A stretch of DNA of 34,245 nucleotides from NCBI RefSeq assembly GCF_013385635.1, contig NZ_JACAPR010000017.1, positions 1-34,245 on the forward strand, in the 5' to 3' direction. A program made the position numbers and the translations under genes. Numbering within the stretch: the stretch's first letter is position 1; each line of letters starts with the position of its first letter. The DNA comes from Pseudomonas gingeri. Lineage in GTDB: Bacteria > Pseudomonadota > Gammaproteobacteria > Pseudomonadales > Pseudomonadaceae. Below the pieces are notes generated by a model. It saw only the letters and a list, made by a program, of their open reading frames with translations. It made no database searches and was not told the DNA's origin. Below, piece after piece: positions 23,033 to 31,240 of the stretch.

Positions 23033-23788
23033 ATGCCCGCACCCGTCATGTCCGGCCCACAATACCTGCGCGAGGGCCTCAAGCTGGTCCTGAGCCCTGG
23101 ACTGCGGCTGTTTGTCCTGCTGCCGCTGCTGATCAACCTGGTGCTGTTCGTCGGATTGATCTACTTCGCCGGGCATCAGTTCAGCCTCTGGGTCGATCAC
23201 CTGATGCCGACCCTGCCCGGCTGGCTGAGCTTTCTCAACTACATCCTCTGGCCGCTGTTCGTGGTGCTGGTGATACTGATGGTGTTCTTCAGCTTCACCA
23301 TGCTGGCGAACATCATCGCTTCCCCTTTCAACGGTTTTCTCGCGGAAAAGGTCGAAGTGGTGGTGCGCGGTACCGATGACTTCCCGGCCTTCAGCTGGGG
23401 CGAACTGCTGGCGATGGTGCCACGGACCCTGGCTCGGGAAATGCGCAAGCTGGGTTACTTCCTGCCACGGGCCATCGGCCTGTTCATCCTGTCCTTCATC
23501 CCGGTGGTGAATATCATCGCCGCGCCGCTGTGGCTGCTGTTCGGGGTATGGATGATGGCGATCCAGTACATCGACTACCCGGCGGACAACCACAAGCTGG
23601 GCTGGAACGAGATGCTCGCCTGGCTGCGGCAGAAACGCTGGCAGAGCATGAGTTTCGGCGGGATCGTCTACCTGGTGCTGCTGATTCCCGTGGTCAACCT
23701 GCTGATGATGCCGGCGGCGGTGGCCGGGGCGACGCTGTTCTGGGTCCGTGAGCGCGGGAACGAGGCGCTGGGGCAATCTTCGCGCTAG
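23033..23788 (+). CDS. cysZ: Sulfate transporter CysZ (251 aa)
   Basis: An inner-membrane protein of the CysZ/EI24 family that brings sulfate into the cell for cysteine synthesis. Family marks are GPQYLREGLKLVLSPGLRLFVLLPLLINLVL at the start, ANIIASPFNGFLAEKVE, the central helices and MMAIQYIDYPADNHKLGW. Length matches E. coli CysZ (253 aa). The ATG at 23033 is picked for GGAG six to seven bases upstream and because the family begins there; the frame runs back to 22838. The sulfate-activation genes cysD-cysNC lie 10 kb away in the same window. Confidence 0.93.
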   Translation: MPAPVMSGPQYLREGLKLVLSPGLRLFVLLPLLINLVLFVGLIYFAGHQFSLWVDHLMPTLPGWLSFLNYILWPLFVVLVILMVFFSFTMLANIIASPFNGFLAEKVEVVVRGTDDFPAFSWGELLAMVPRTLAREMRKLGYFLPRAIGLFILSFIPVVNIIAAPLWLLFGVWMMAIQYIDYPADNHKLGWNEMLAWLRQKRWQSMSFGGIVYLVLLIPVVNLLMMPAAVAGATLFWVRERGNEALGQSSR

Positions 23789-23916
23789 CCCGATAGCGCC
23801 GGGAGCCCATCGGCCCCGGCGCCTTGGCCCGGATGTGCAGGACAAGAACGCCCCCCGTCACAAATCCATCACCCAACTGCCACGGTGTCGCAACGGCCTG
23901 GCACGATACTGCAAGC

Positions 23917-25125
23917 ATGATGACAGCTCTGCATATCACCCTGATCACCGAAACCTTCCCGCCCGAGATCAACGGGGTGGCCAACACCCTTGGCCGCCTG
24001 TGTGATGGCCTGCGCGCCCGTGGTCACCAGATCGAGCTGGTGCGCCCGCGCCAGAGCTGCGACCAGACCCGCCCCAGCGACACCGAACTGCTGCTCTGTC
24101 GCGGCTGGCCGCTGCCGGGCTATCCGGGCCTGCAATGGGGGCAGTCGTCGATGCACAAGCTGCTGCGCCGCTGGAAGCGCCAGCGTCCGGATGTGCTGTA
24201 CATCGCCACCGAGGGGCCGCTGGGCCTGTCCGCGCTGCGGGCCGCCCGACGCCTGGGGATTTCGGTGGTCAGCGGTTTCCACACCAATTTCCAGCAATAT
24301 TCCAACCAGTACGGCCTGGGGATGCTGACGCGGCTGCTGACCCATTACCTGCGCTGGTTCCACAACCGTTCCAAATTGACCCTGGTACCCAGCGTCAGCC
24401 AGCGCCTGGAGCTGGAGCGGCGCCACTTCGAGCGCCTGGAGCTGCTGTCCCGCGGCGTCGACAGCCAGTTGTTCCATCCGGCCAAACGGCTGAACGAGTT
24501 GCGCGAAAGTTGGGGACTGGCCCAGGACGATATCGCCGTGGTGTATGTCGGGCGCCTGGCGACCGAGAAAAACCTCGGCCTGCTGGGTCGCGCCTTTCGC
24601 GCCTTGCAGACGACTTATCCACAGCGGCTGATGAAGCTGGTGGTGGTCGGCGACGGCCCGCAACGGACCGCCCTGGCCAAGGAGCTGCCCGAGGCGATCT
24701 TCTGCGGGACCCAGCGCGGCGAAGCGCTGGCGGCCCACTACGCCTCAGGGGATCTGTTCCTGTTTCCGAGCCTGACCGAAACCTTCGGCAACGTAGTGCT
24801 TGAAGCATTGGCCTCGGGGCTGGCGGTCGTCGCCTATGACGAAGCCGCCGCTGCCCAGCATATCCGTCATGGTTACAACGGCGTGCTGGCCATGCCCGGG
24901 GACGAGGAAGCCTTCTGTGATGCAGCCTGCTGGCTGTTCGAAGGCCGGGAAACCTTGCGCAATGTGCGCCTGAACGCCCGCCAACATGCCAGCCGGCAGG
25001 GCTGGGGGGCGATCGTCGAACAGTTCGAGAAGCAACTGCGCGGGGCCTGTGACGCACCGCCGGTGGCGCAACGTGCTGCGGCCCTGCCAGCAACCGCCAT
25101 GCTGAAAACACCACGCAATTTGTAG
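23917..25125 (+). CDS. GT4-family glycosyltransferase (402 aa)
   Basis: A two-domain GT-B glycosyltransferase of family GT4 (glycosyltransferase group 1). The N-terminal part begins ITETFPPEINGVANTLGRL, with SGFHTNFQQYSNQYG at 119-133. The C-terminal part holds VYVGRLATEKNL (209-220), GDGPQR (245-250) and the EX7E motif from Glu288 to Glu296 (TETFGNVVLEALASG). These marks resemble alpha-mannosyltransferase MgtA and sulfoquinovosyl-type enzymes. The acceptor is unknown, probably a lipid. The start is either ATG 23917 or the next codon; neither has a strong ribosome-binding site. No other polysaccharide genes are nearby. Confidence 0.87.
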   Translation: MMTALHITLITETFPPEINGVANTLGRLCDGLRARGHQIELVRPRQSCDQTRPSDTELLLCRGWPLPGYPGLQWGQSSMHKLLRRWKRQRPDVLYIATEGPLGLSALRAARRLGISVVSGFHTNFQQYSNQYGLGMLTRLLTHYLRWFHNRSKLTLVPSVSQRLELERRHFERLELLSRGVDSQLFHPAKRLNELRESWGLAQDDIAVVYVGRLATEKNLGLLGRAFRALQTTYPQRLMKLVVVGDGPQRTALAKELPEAIFCGTQRGEALAAHYASGDLFLFPSLTETFGNVVLEALASGLAVVAYDEAAAAQHIRHGYNGVLAMPGDEEAFCDAACWLFEGRETLRNVRLNARQHASRQGWGAIVEQFEKQLRGACDAPPVAQRAAALPATAMLKTPRNL

Positions 25126-25159
25126 GCGCTGGCTTGTGTAGGGGCTGGCTTGCCAGCGA
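25123..25159. repeat. Doubled REP left end
   Basis: Two tandem units, GTAGGCGCTGGCTTGT and GTAGGGGCTGGCTTGCC, start at 25123 and 25138; the first overlaps the stop codon of the glycosyltransferase gene (TAG 25123-25125). The same doubling stands at 5509-5545 next to the other copy of the 110-bp palindrome. Confidence 0.65.
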
Positions 25160-25167
25160 AGCTTTTC

Positions 25168-25276
25168 TGATCGTTCCCACGCTCCGCGTGGTAACGCCGC
25201 TATGGACGCTCTGCGTCCGCTTCTGTGACGCAGAGCGCCACGGCTGCATGCCCACGCTGGAGCGTGGGAACGATCA
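25168..25276. repeat. ~110-bp palindromic intergenic repeat, copy 2
   Basis: It begins TGATCGTTCCCACGC and ends GCGTGGGAACGATCA, with perfect 15-base inverted ends, and has the same internal blocks (TTCTGTGACGCAGAGC, GGCTGCAT, CCCACGCTGGAGCGTGGG) as the copy at 5375-5484. It codes for nothing. The conserved ends and the inner palindromes suggest a folded, possibly once mobile element. Confidence 0.85.
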
Positions 25277-25281
25277 TAATT

Positions 25282-25366
25282 TGTAGGAGCTGGCTTGCCA
25301 GCGATGGCGGCAGAACCAGCACTGCAAGGCTTCAGGGCCTCATCGCCGGCAAGCCGGCTCCCACAC
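25282..25366. repeat. REPIN-type repeat
   Basis: Left arm TGTAGGAGCTGGCTTGCCAG (from 25282) and right arm CATCGCCGGCAAGCCGGCTC followed by CCACAC. Same family as the elements at 1-78 and 21624-21704. It ends 12 bases before the OYE-family gene's stop codon. Confidence 0.82.
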
Positions 25367-25377
25367 GTCAGCGTCAG

Positions 25378-26481
25378 TCAAGCCAGGCTCATCAAGGCGT
25401 CACGGCTGAAGGGCAGGATGTCCTGCTCGCGACCGTCGCGCACTTTCACTGCCCAATCCGGGTCGACCAGCAACGCACGACCGACCGCCACCAGGTCGAA
25501 TTCGTCGTTGTTCAAGCGCTCCAGTAACTTCTCCAGGCTGGCCGGCTGGGCCACCTTGTCGGTATTGACCATGAACTGCAGGAACTCGCCGTCCAGGCCG
25601 ACGCTGCCCACGGTGATGGTCGGCTTGCCGGTCAGCTTGCGGGCCCAGCCGGCCAGGTTCAGTTCGGAACCGTCGAACTCCGGCTCCCAGAAACGCCGCG
25701 TCGAGCAATGGAAAATATCCACACCGGCATCGGACAACGGCTTGAGGAACTCGCCCAAAGCCTCCGGGGTTTGCACCAGGCGCGCGCTGTAGTCCTGCTG
25801 CTTCCACTGGGAAAAACGGAAGATGATCGGGAATGTCGGCCCCACCGCGCCCCGCACGGCCTGGATCAGTTCGATGGCAAAGCGCGAACGGTTGGCCAGG
25901 CTGCCGCCGTATTCGTCAGCGCGCTGGTTGGTGCCTTCCCAGAAGAACTGGTCGATCAGGTAGCCGTGCGCACCGTGGATCTCGACACCGTCCATGCCGA
26001 TGTTCTGGGCATCACGGGCGGCCTGGGCGAACGCGGCGATCACCTCCTGGATATCCTGGTGACTCATGCCGTGGACCACGACCTGGCCGTCCTTGAGTTT
26101 TTCGTTCGGACCGTAGCCGGGAACACTGGCGTCCGGTTCAGTGCCCAGGCGACGCACGTTGCCCACATGCCAGAGCTGCGGAACGATCCTGCCGCCCTCG
26201 GCATGCACGGCATCGACGACCTTTTTCCAACCGGCCAGGGCCGCTTCACCATAGAAATGCGGCACATTCGGGTAACCGTTGGACGCCGGGTGCCCGACGG
26301 TCGTGCCTTCGGTGACGATCAGGCCGACGCCCGCCGCCGCGCGCTTGCGGTAGTACTCGATGACTTTCGAATTGGGCACGCCACCCGGGGAAAACGAACG
26401 GGTCATCGGTGCCATCACCACGCGGGTCGGCAACTCCAGGGTGCCGAGGTGGAAAGGTTTGAACAGGGCTTTGACCGGCAT
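25378..26481 (-). CDS. NADH:flavin oxidoreductase, Old Yellow Enzyme family (367 aa)
   Basis: An FMN-containing ene-reductase of the OYE family. Marks are VVMAPMTRSFSPGGVP near the N-terminus, PQLWHVGN (101-108), the substrate-binding pair His169/His172 (EIHGAHGYLIDQFF), NQRADEYGGSLANRSRF and VGRALLVDP near the end. It would reduce activated C=C bonds of enals, enones or quinones with NAD(P)H. The ATG at 26481 is chosen for GGAG eight bases upstream and for the family's usual start; the frame runs back to 26553. A promoter is predicted at 26521-26549. It is a single gene between repeats and gpx. Confidence 0.93.
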   Translation of the reverse strand: MPVKALFKPFHLGTLELPTRVVMAPMTRSFSPGGVPNSKVIEYYRKRAAAGVGLIVTEGTTVGHPASNGYPNVPHFYGEAALAGWKKVVDAVHAEGGRIVPQLWHVGNVRRLGTEPDASVPGYGPNEKLKDGQVVVHGMSHQDIQEVIAAFAQAARDAQNIGMDGVEIHGAHGYLIDQFFWEGTNQRADEYGGSLANRSRFAIELIQAVRGAVGPTFPIIFRFSQWKQQDYSARLVQTPEALGEFLKPLSDAGVDIFHCSTRRFWEPEFDGSELNLAGWARKLTGKPTITVGSVGLDGEFLQFMVNTDKVAQPASLEKLLERLNNDEFDLVAVGRALLVDPDWAVKVRDGREQDILPFSRDALMSLA

Positions 26482-26520
26482 CGGAGACACTCCACGGTTG
26501 AAGGGGAATTTATGATCAGG

Positions 26521-26549
26521 ATAATATTCCGCCCACAGCGTAGTGCCCA
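26521..26549 (-). promoter_or_regulatory. Predicted promoter of the OYE-family gene
   Basis: On the minus strand TGGGCA (26549-26544), a 17-base spacer and TATTAT (26526-26521) match four and five of six consensus bases. The start point would be about 30 bases upstream of the ATG. Confidence 0.4.
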
Positions 26550-26599
26550 GCACTATTGATCTGAGTGATTAAGCTTTAGAAGTATCCGGTCATGCAGGA

Positions 26600-26626
26600 C
26601 TGTGGGAGCGCAGTTCGCTCCCACAG
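26600..26626. terminator. Perfect 11-bp hairpin after gpx
   Basis: CTGTGGGAGCG, loop CAGTT, CGCTCCCACAG. It lies 11 bases past the gpx stop codon and before the OYE promoter. It lacks a T-run, so it is either a factor-dependent stop or a minimal REP-like hairpin (GTGGGAGC/GCTCCCAC ends). Confidence 0.55.
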
Positions 26627-26636
26627 GCAGCCGGTA

Positions 26637-27119
26637 TCAGGCCAGGGCCTTCTCGATGGCCTGGACCACCGTCGGATCGTCCGGCGCGGTACGCGGCGAG
26701 AAACGCGCGAGCACGCGACCGTCCTTGCCCAGCAGGAATTTTTCGAAGTTCCAGGTGATGTCCCCGGGAAACTCGGCGCCCTCGCCCGCCAGCAGGCGAT
26801 ACAGCTGGTGCCGGTCGTGACCGTTGACTTCCAGTTTGCTGCTCAACGGAAAGCTCACGCCGTAGTTGAGGCTGCAGAACTCGCGGATTTCTTCCTCGGT
26901 CCCCGGTTCCTGTCCGGCAAACTGGTTGCACGGCAGGCCCAGCACCGTGAAGCCCTGGCCCTTGTATTGCTGGTAGAGGTTTTCCAGCGCGGCGTACTGC
27001 GGCGTCAAACCACACTTGGAGGCAACATTGACCACCAGCACGACATGCCCCTTGAAGGGTGCGAGAGGTAGGTCCTGGCCATCCAGCGCTTCTAGTGTAA
27101 GGTCGTGAAAAGCACTCAT
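26637..27119 (-). CDS. Glutathione/thioredoxin peroxidase, Cys type (160 aa)
   Basis: A GPx-family peroxidase that reduces hydrogen or lipid peroxides. The peroxidatic residue is Cys36 (NVASKCGLTPQY), not selenocysteine. The other family residues are present: LGLPCNQFAGQEPG (60-73) with the catalytic Gln, and ITWNFEKFL with the Trp. Bacterial Cys-type enzymes of this kind are often reduced by thioredoxin rather than glutathione; Cys82 (REFCSLNYG) could be the resolving residue. The start has GGGAG seven bases upstream. It stands between two hairpins as a single-gene unit. Confidence 0.93.
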   Translation of the reverse strand: MSAFHDLTLEALDGQDLPLAPFKGHVVLVVNVASKCGLTPQYAALENLYQQYKGQGFTVLGLPCNQFAGQEPGTEEEIREFCSLNYGVSFPLSSKLEVNGHDRHQLYRLLAGEGAEFPGDITWNFEKFLLGKDGRVLARFSPRTAPDDPTVVQAIEKALA

Positions 27120-27204
27120 GACGAACTCCCGATATTCCCGTGTTACGTCTCGACATTGTTGCCCGACACCACGACCGGTTTCCAGATAAAAACCGCGGCG
27201 GACT

Positions 27205-27227
27205 AAAAAGGCGCCCGTGGGCGCCTT
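27205..27227 (-). terminator. Rho-independent terminator of the SlyD-type gene
   Basis: Read on the minus strand: AAGGCGCC-CACG-GGCGCCTT followed by TTT, a stable 8-bp stem with a T-run. It lies 28 bp past the stop codon of the SlyD-type gene. Confidence 0.85.
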
Positions 27228-27254
27228 CCAACTACCAGAGCTTAGCAGCAGAAA

Positions 27255-27740
27255 TCAGTGGTGATGGCCACCTTCGCCATGGACGTGACCATGAGCGATT
27301 TCTTCCTGGCTGGCGTCACGGATATCGACGATCTTGACCTGGAAGTTCAGGCGCTGGCCGGCCAGCGGGTGGTTGCCGTCAACGGTGACGTCATCGCCAT
27401 CCAGATCACGAATGGTAACGATCTGCATCTGGCCGTCCGGAGCGGAAGCGTGGAACTGCATGCCCACTTCCAGCTCGTCGACACCTTCGAACATGCTGCG
27501 GCTCAGGGTGCTGACCAGCTCGGCGGCGTATTCGCCGTAGGCATCTTCAGGTTCAACGGCTACGGTCAGCTCGTCGCCGACGGTCTTGCCTTCCAGGGCC
27601 TTTTCCAGGCCCGGAATGATGTTCCCTGCACCTTGCAGGTAGACCAGCGGCGCGCCGCCGGCAGAGCTGTCGATGACCTCACCAGCGTCGTTGGTCAGGG
27701 TATAGTCAATGGAGACAGCCTTATTGGCGGCGATCAGCAT
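27255..27740 (-). CDS. slyD: FKBP-type peptidyl-prolyl isomerase, SlyD-like (161 aa)
   Basis: A SlyD-like folding helper: a split FKBP domain (YTLTNDAGEVIDSS, PLVYLQGAGNIIPGLEKALEGK) with the IF chaperone insert in between (residues about 70-125), then the return of FKBP (VDGNHPLAGQRLNFQVKIVDIRDAS). The C-terminus is rich in His (HGHVHGEGGHHH) and can bind nickel or other metals. The ATG at 27740 is used because the family starts with this MLIAANKAVSIDY; the frame runs back to 27830. Its start codon lies against that of the divergent DUF3565 gene. Ends at a strong terminator. Confidence 0.93.
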   Translation of the reverse strand: MLIAANKAVSIDYTLTNDAGEVIDSSAGGAPLVYLQGAGNIIPGLEKALEGKTVGDELTVAVEPEDAYGEYAAELVSTLSRSMFEGVDELEVGMQFHASAPDGQMQIVTIRDLDGDDVTVDGNHPLAGQRLNFQVKIVDIRDASQEEIAHGHVHGEGGHHH

Positions 27741-28047
27741 GGGGCGAGACCTTTTGCATAAGAATGAAGAACGGACAAGTCTAAACAAGGATTCGTCCGA
27801 AAGCGAACGGAACCCGGACGGACGGGCCAAGACCCATCCGTCAACCGTCAGCGGCTTCCACCAGGACGAGGACGGGTACTGGGTGGCCGAGCTCTCCTGC
27901 GGCCATACCCAGCACCTGCGCCATCAGCCGCCCTGGCAGTCCCGCGCCTGGGTGCTGGATCCGGCACAACGCTCGGCAAGAATCGGCCAGCCCTTTGAAT
28001 GTGGTTGGTGCGCACAGGGCTCGGTTAGCGCTAACCTTGGCGTCTGA
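27739..28047 (+). CDS. DUF3565 family protein (about 102 aa)
   Basis: A small soluble protein of the DUF3565 family, with GFHQDEDGYWVAELSCGHTQHLRHQPPW and the end CGWC. The Cys/His pattern (SCGHTQHLRH...ECGWC) looks like a metal site. The start is not certain: ATG 27739 would overlap the divergent slyD start codon; TTG 27754, with GGGGCGA upstream, is the alternative; the conserved part begins only at about 27845. It is on the same strand as pta, 56 bp before it. Function unknown. Confidence 0.72.
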   Translation: MGRDLLHKNEERTSLNKDSSESERNPDGRAKTHPSTVSGFHQDEDGYWVAELSCGHTQHLRHQPPWQSRAWVLDPAQRSARIGQPFECGWCAQGSVSANLGV

Positions 28048-28103
28048 ATACCGCAGGGGACCAGTCATAGGTTCTCGCACTTGCGCTCCTTTAGAGACTA
28101 CGC

Positions 28104-30203
28104 ATGCAAACTTTTTTTATCGCGCCCACCGATTTTGGTGTGGGTCTGACCTCGATCAGCCTCGGGCTGGTACGTACACTGGAACGCGCCGGCCTGAAAG
28201 TCGGTTTTTTCAAACCCATTGCCCAGCCGCACCCGGGTGATACGGGACCTGAGCGCTCGACCGAGCTGGTGGCCCGTACCCACGGCCTGAAACCGCCGCA
28301 GCCGCTGGCCCTGGCCCATGTCGAGCGGATGCTCGGCGACGGCCAGCTCGACGAACTGCTGGAGGAAATCATCACCCTCTACCAGCAGGCCGCCGTCGGC
28401 AAGGACGTGCTGGTGGTCGAAGGCATGGTCCCGACCCGCAGCGCCAGCTATGCCGCACGGGTCAACCTGCACCTGGCGAAGAGCCTGGACGCCGAGGTGA
28501 TCCTGGTTTCCGCGCCGGAAAACGAAGTGCTGACCGAACTGTCAGGCCGGGTCGAGTTGCAGGCGCAGCTGTTTGGCGGCCCCAAGGATCCGAAGGTCCT
28601 CGGCGTGATCCTCAACAAGGTGCGCACCGACGAGAGCATGGAGGCCTTTGCCGCCCGCCTCAAGGAACACTCGCCGTTGCTGCGCAGCGGCGATTTCCGC
28701 CTGCTGGGCTGCATTCCCTACCAGCCGGAACTCAACGCCCCGCGTACCCGTGACGTCGCCGAACTGCTGGGCGCCCAGGTGCTCAACGCCGGTGACTACG
28801 AAACCCGACGCATGTCGAAGATCATCATCTGCGCGCGCACCGTGCTCAACACCCTGCAACTGCTCAAGCCGGGCGTGCTGGTGGTGACGCCGGGCGACCG
28901 CGACGACATCATCCTCGCCGTCAGCCTCGCCGCGCTCAACGGCGTGCCCCTGGCCGGCCTGCTGCTGACCAGCGACACCAAGCCCGACCCGCGCCTCATG
29001 GAGCTGTGTCGCGGCGCCCTGCAGGCCGGCCTGCCGGTGCTGTCGGTCAGTACCGGTTCCTACGACACGGCCAACCAGCTCAACGGCCTGAACAAGGAAA
29101 TCCCCATCGATGACCGTGAGCGCGCGGAAATCATCACCGATTTCGTCGCCAGCCATCTCGATGCCCAATGGTTGCACCAGCGCTGCGGAACGCCACGGGA
29201 AATGCGCCTGACCCCGGCGGTGTTCCGCTATCAGTTGATCCAGCGGGCCCAGGAGGCCAACAAGCGGATCGTCCTGCCCGAAGGCAGCGAACCGCTGACG
29301 GTGCAGGCCGCGGCGATCTGCCAGGCGCGGGGGATTGCCCGTTGCGTGCTGCTGGCCAAGCCGGCGGATGTCGAGGCGGTCGCCAAGGCCCATGGTTTCG
29401 AACTGCCGCCGGGCCTGGAGATTCTCGACCCGGACCAGATCCGCGGGCGTTATGCCGAGCCGATGGTCGCCCTGCGCAAGAGCAAGAGCCTGAATACACC
29501 GATGGCCGAGCAACAGCTGGAGGACACCGTGGTGATCGGCACCATGATGCTGGCCCTGGACGAGGTCGACGGCCTGGTGTCCGGGGTGATCCACTCCACC
29601 GCCAACACCATCCGCCCGGCCCTGCAACTGATCAAGACCGCGCCGGGCTGCACGCTGGTGTCGTCGGTGTTCTTCATGCTGTTCCCCGAGCAGGTGCTGG
29701 TCTACGGCGACTGTGTGATGAACCCGCACCCGTCCGCCACCGAACTGGCGGAAATCGCCCTGCAGAGTGCCGACTCGGCACAGGCCTTCGGCATCACGCC
29801 GCGGGTGGCGATGATCAGCTATTCCAGTGGCGAATCGGCCAGCGGCGAGGAGGTCGAGAAAGTCCGCGAAGCGACCTTGCTGGCCCACGAATCCCAGCGC
29901 GACCTGCTGATCGACGGCCCGTTGCAGTACGACGCCGCCGCCAACGAAAACGTCGCCCGGCAATTGGCCCCCAACAGCCAGGTCGCCGGTCGCGCCACGG
30001 TGTTCGTGTTCCCCGACCTGAACACCGGCAACACTACCCACAAGGCCGTGCAGCGCAGCGCCGACTGCGTCAGCCTGGGGCCGATGCTGCAAGGCCTGCG
30101 CAAGCCGGTCAACGACCTGCCACGGGGCGCTCAGGTGGACGATATCGTCTACACCATCGCCCTGACCGCGATCCAAGCCGCCAACCGACCTGTGGATATC
30201 TAG
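28104..30203 (+). CDS. pta: Phosphate acetyltransferase (699 aa)
   Basis: This long-form Pta interconverts acetyl-CoA and acetyl phosphate. It has an N-terminal P-loop-like domain with the degenerate FIAPTDFGVGLTSISLGLVR, a central DRTGG-type domain (about 215-335), and the C-terminal PTA_PTB catalytic domain (about 375-695), with VLPEGSEPLTVQAA, SGVIHSTANTIRPALQLI, SVFFMLFPEQVLVYGDC and SYSSGESASG. Length is normal. No ackA lies next to it, although in some pseudomonads the two are adjacent (from memory). The stop codon is directly followed by the start of the acyltransferase gene, with no gap. Confidence 0.96.
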   Translation: MQTFFIAPTDFGVGLTSISLGLVRTLERAGLKVGFFKPIAQPHPGDTGPERSTELVARTHGLKPPQPLALAHVERMLGDGQLDELLEEIITLYQQAAVGKDVLVVEGMVPTRSASYAARVNLHLAKSLDAEVILVSAPENEVLTELSGRVELQAQLFGGPKDPKVLGVILNKVRTDESMEAFAARLKEHSPLLRSGDFRLLGCIPYQPELNAPRTRDVAELLGAQVLNAGDYETRRMSKIIICARTVLNTLQLLKPGVLVVTPGDRDDIILAVSLAALNGVPLAGLLLTSDTKPDPRLMELCRGALQAGLPVLSVSTGSYDTANQLNGLNKEIPIDDRERAEIITDFVASHLDAQWLHQRCGTPREMRLTPAVFRYQLIQRAQEANKRIVLPEGSEPLTVQAAAICQARGIARCVLLAKPADVEAVAKAHGFELPPGLEILDPDQIRGRYAEPMVALRKSKSLNTPMAEQQLEDTVVIGTMMLALDEVDGLVSGVIHSTANTIRPALQLIKTAPGCTLVSSVFFMLFPEQVLVYGDCVMNPHPSATELAEIALQSADSAQAFGITPRVAMISYSSGESASGEEVEKVREATLLAHESQRDLLIDGPLQYDAAANENVARQLAPNSQVAGRATVFVFPDLNTGNTTHKAVQRSADCVSLGPMLQGLRKPVNDLPRGAQVDDIVYTIALTAIQAANRPVDI

Positions 30204-31109
30204 ATGCTCGACTTTCTCCCGGCCCCGGCACGAGGCGTGATCGCCTCGCTGCTGTTGGCATTGAATACCCTCCTGCTGTGCTCGTTCCTGTTCTGCGTGG
30301 CGCTGTGCAAGGCCCTGCCCTTTGCCCTCACCCAGCGTTTCACCGGCTGGTTGATGAACCATACCCATGAGGCCTGGATCAGCAACAACAAGGCCTGGAT
30401 GCACCTGGTCCGCAACACTCGCTGGCACCTCAGCGGCCTGGAGGGCCTGGACTACCAGCACTCCTACCTGGTGACCAGCAACCACCAGAGCTGGGTCGAC
30501 ATCATGGTCCTGCAGTACGTGCTCAACCGGAAGATCCGTCCGTTGAAGTTCTTTCTCAAGCAGGAGCTGATCTGGGTCCCGGTCATCGGCCTGGCCTGGT
30601 GGGCCCTCGGTTTCCCCTTCATGAAGCGTTACTCCAAGGCGTATCTGGAAAAGCACCCGGAAAAGAAGGGCAAGGACCTGGAAACCACCCGCAAGACCTG
30701 CGCGAAGTTTCGTGACAACCCTGTGGGTATCTTCAACTTCGCCGAAGGCACGCGCTTTACCCAAGGCAAGCATGCGCAACAGCAATCGCCGTTCCGCTAT
30801 CTGCTCAAGCCCAAGGCCGGGGGCATCGCCTTTGTGCTGGACGCCATGGGTGAGCAGTTGGAATCCATCGTCAACGTGACCATTCATTATCCGGGTGGAA
30901 AACCGGGCTATTGGGACCTGTTGTGCGGCAACGTGCGGGAGGTGGTGGTGCATTTCGAAGAGCTGAAGATCCCGCCGCAGTTCATCGGCCGCAACTATGA
31001 CCAGGACGGCGAGTATCGCCTGGCGTTCCAGGGCTGGATCAACCAGCTGTGGGAAAACAAGGACGCGCTGCTGGCGCAGATGCATCGCGAGTATCCCGCC
31101 AAGTCTTGA
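30204..31109 (+). CDS. PlsC-like acyltransferase, YihG type (301 aa)
   Basis: A membrane acyltransferase of the PlsC/LPLAT family. The catalytic His94 and Asp99 are in TSNHQSWVDI, the second block is around KFFLKQELIWVPVIGLAWWALGFPFM, and the third is NFAEGTRFT. Residues 11-40 form a hydrophobic N-terminal anchor. It resembles E. coli YihG and related 1-acylglycerol-phosphate acyltransferases. It would add a fatty acid at the sn-2 position of lysophosphatidate or modify another lipid; the exact acceptor is open. The ATG abuts the pta stop codon, so the two are co-transcribed. Confidence 0.9.
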   Translation: MLDFLPAPARGVIASLLLALNTLLLCSFLFCVALCKALPFALTQRFTGWLMNHTHEAWISNNKAWMHLVRNTRWHLSGLEGLDYQHSYLVTSNHQSWVDIMVLQYVLNRKIRPLKFFLKQELIWVPVIGLAWWALGFPFMKRYSKAYLEKHPEKKGKDLETTRKTCAKFRDNPVGIFNFAEGTRFTQGKHAQQQSPFRYLLKPKAGGIAFVLDAMGEQLESIVNVTIHYPGGKPGYWDLLCGNVREVVVHFEELKIPPQFIGRNYDQDGEYRLAFQGWINQLWENKDALLAQMHREYPAKS

Positions 31110-31187
31110 GGCGCCGCCAACGTGCTCCTACGGGTTCGTGACATGTTCGAAACAATGCTGATCCGCGAAAGCGATCTCACAGCACAT

Positions 31188-31226
31188 AAAAAAGCCCGCA
31201 GCCGATCACTCGACTGCGGGCTTTTT
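31188..31226. terminator. Bidirectional terminator between acyltransferase and cysNC
   Basis: AAAAAAGCCCGCAG (31188-31201), a 12-base loop and CTGCGGGCTTTTT (31214-31226). The stem is GC-rich with a T-run on both strands, so it ends pta-acyltransferase rightward and cysD-cysNC leftward. Confidence 0.92.
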
Positions 31227-31240
31227 GTTGCGACTGAGGC

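Noticed and set aside
28542..31085. 847-codon open frame on the minus strand opposite pta and the acyltransferase
   Set aside because: It is antisense to two well-supported genes. Its composition (many Gln, His, Arg, Gly) is typical of the complement of GC-rich codons, and it has no recognisable domain.
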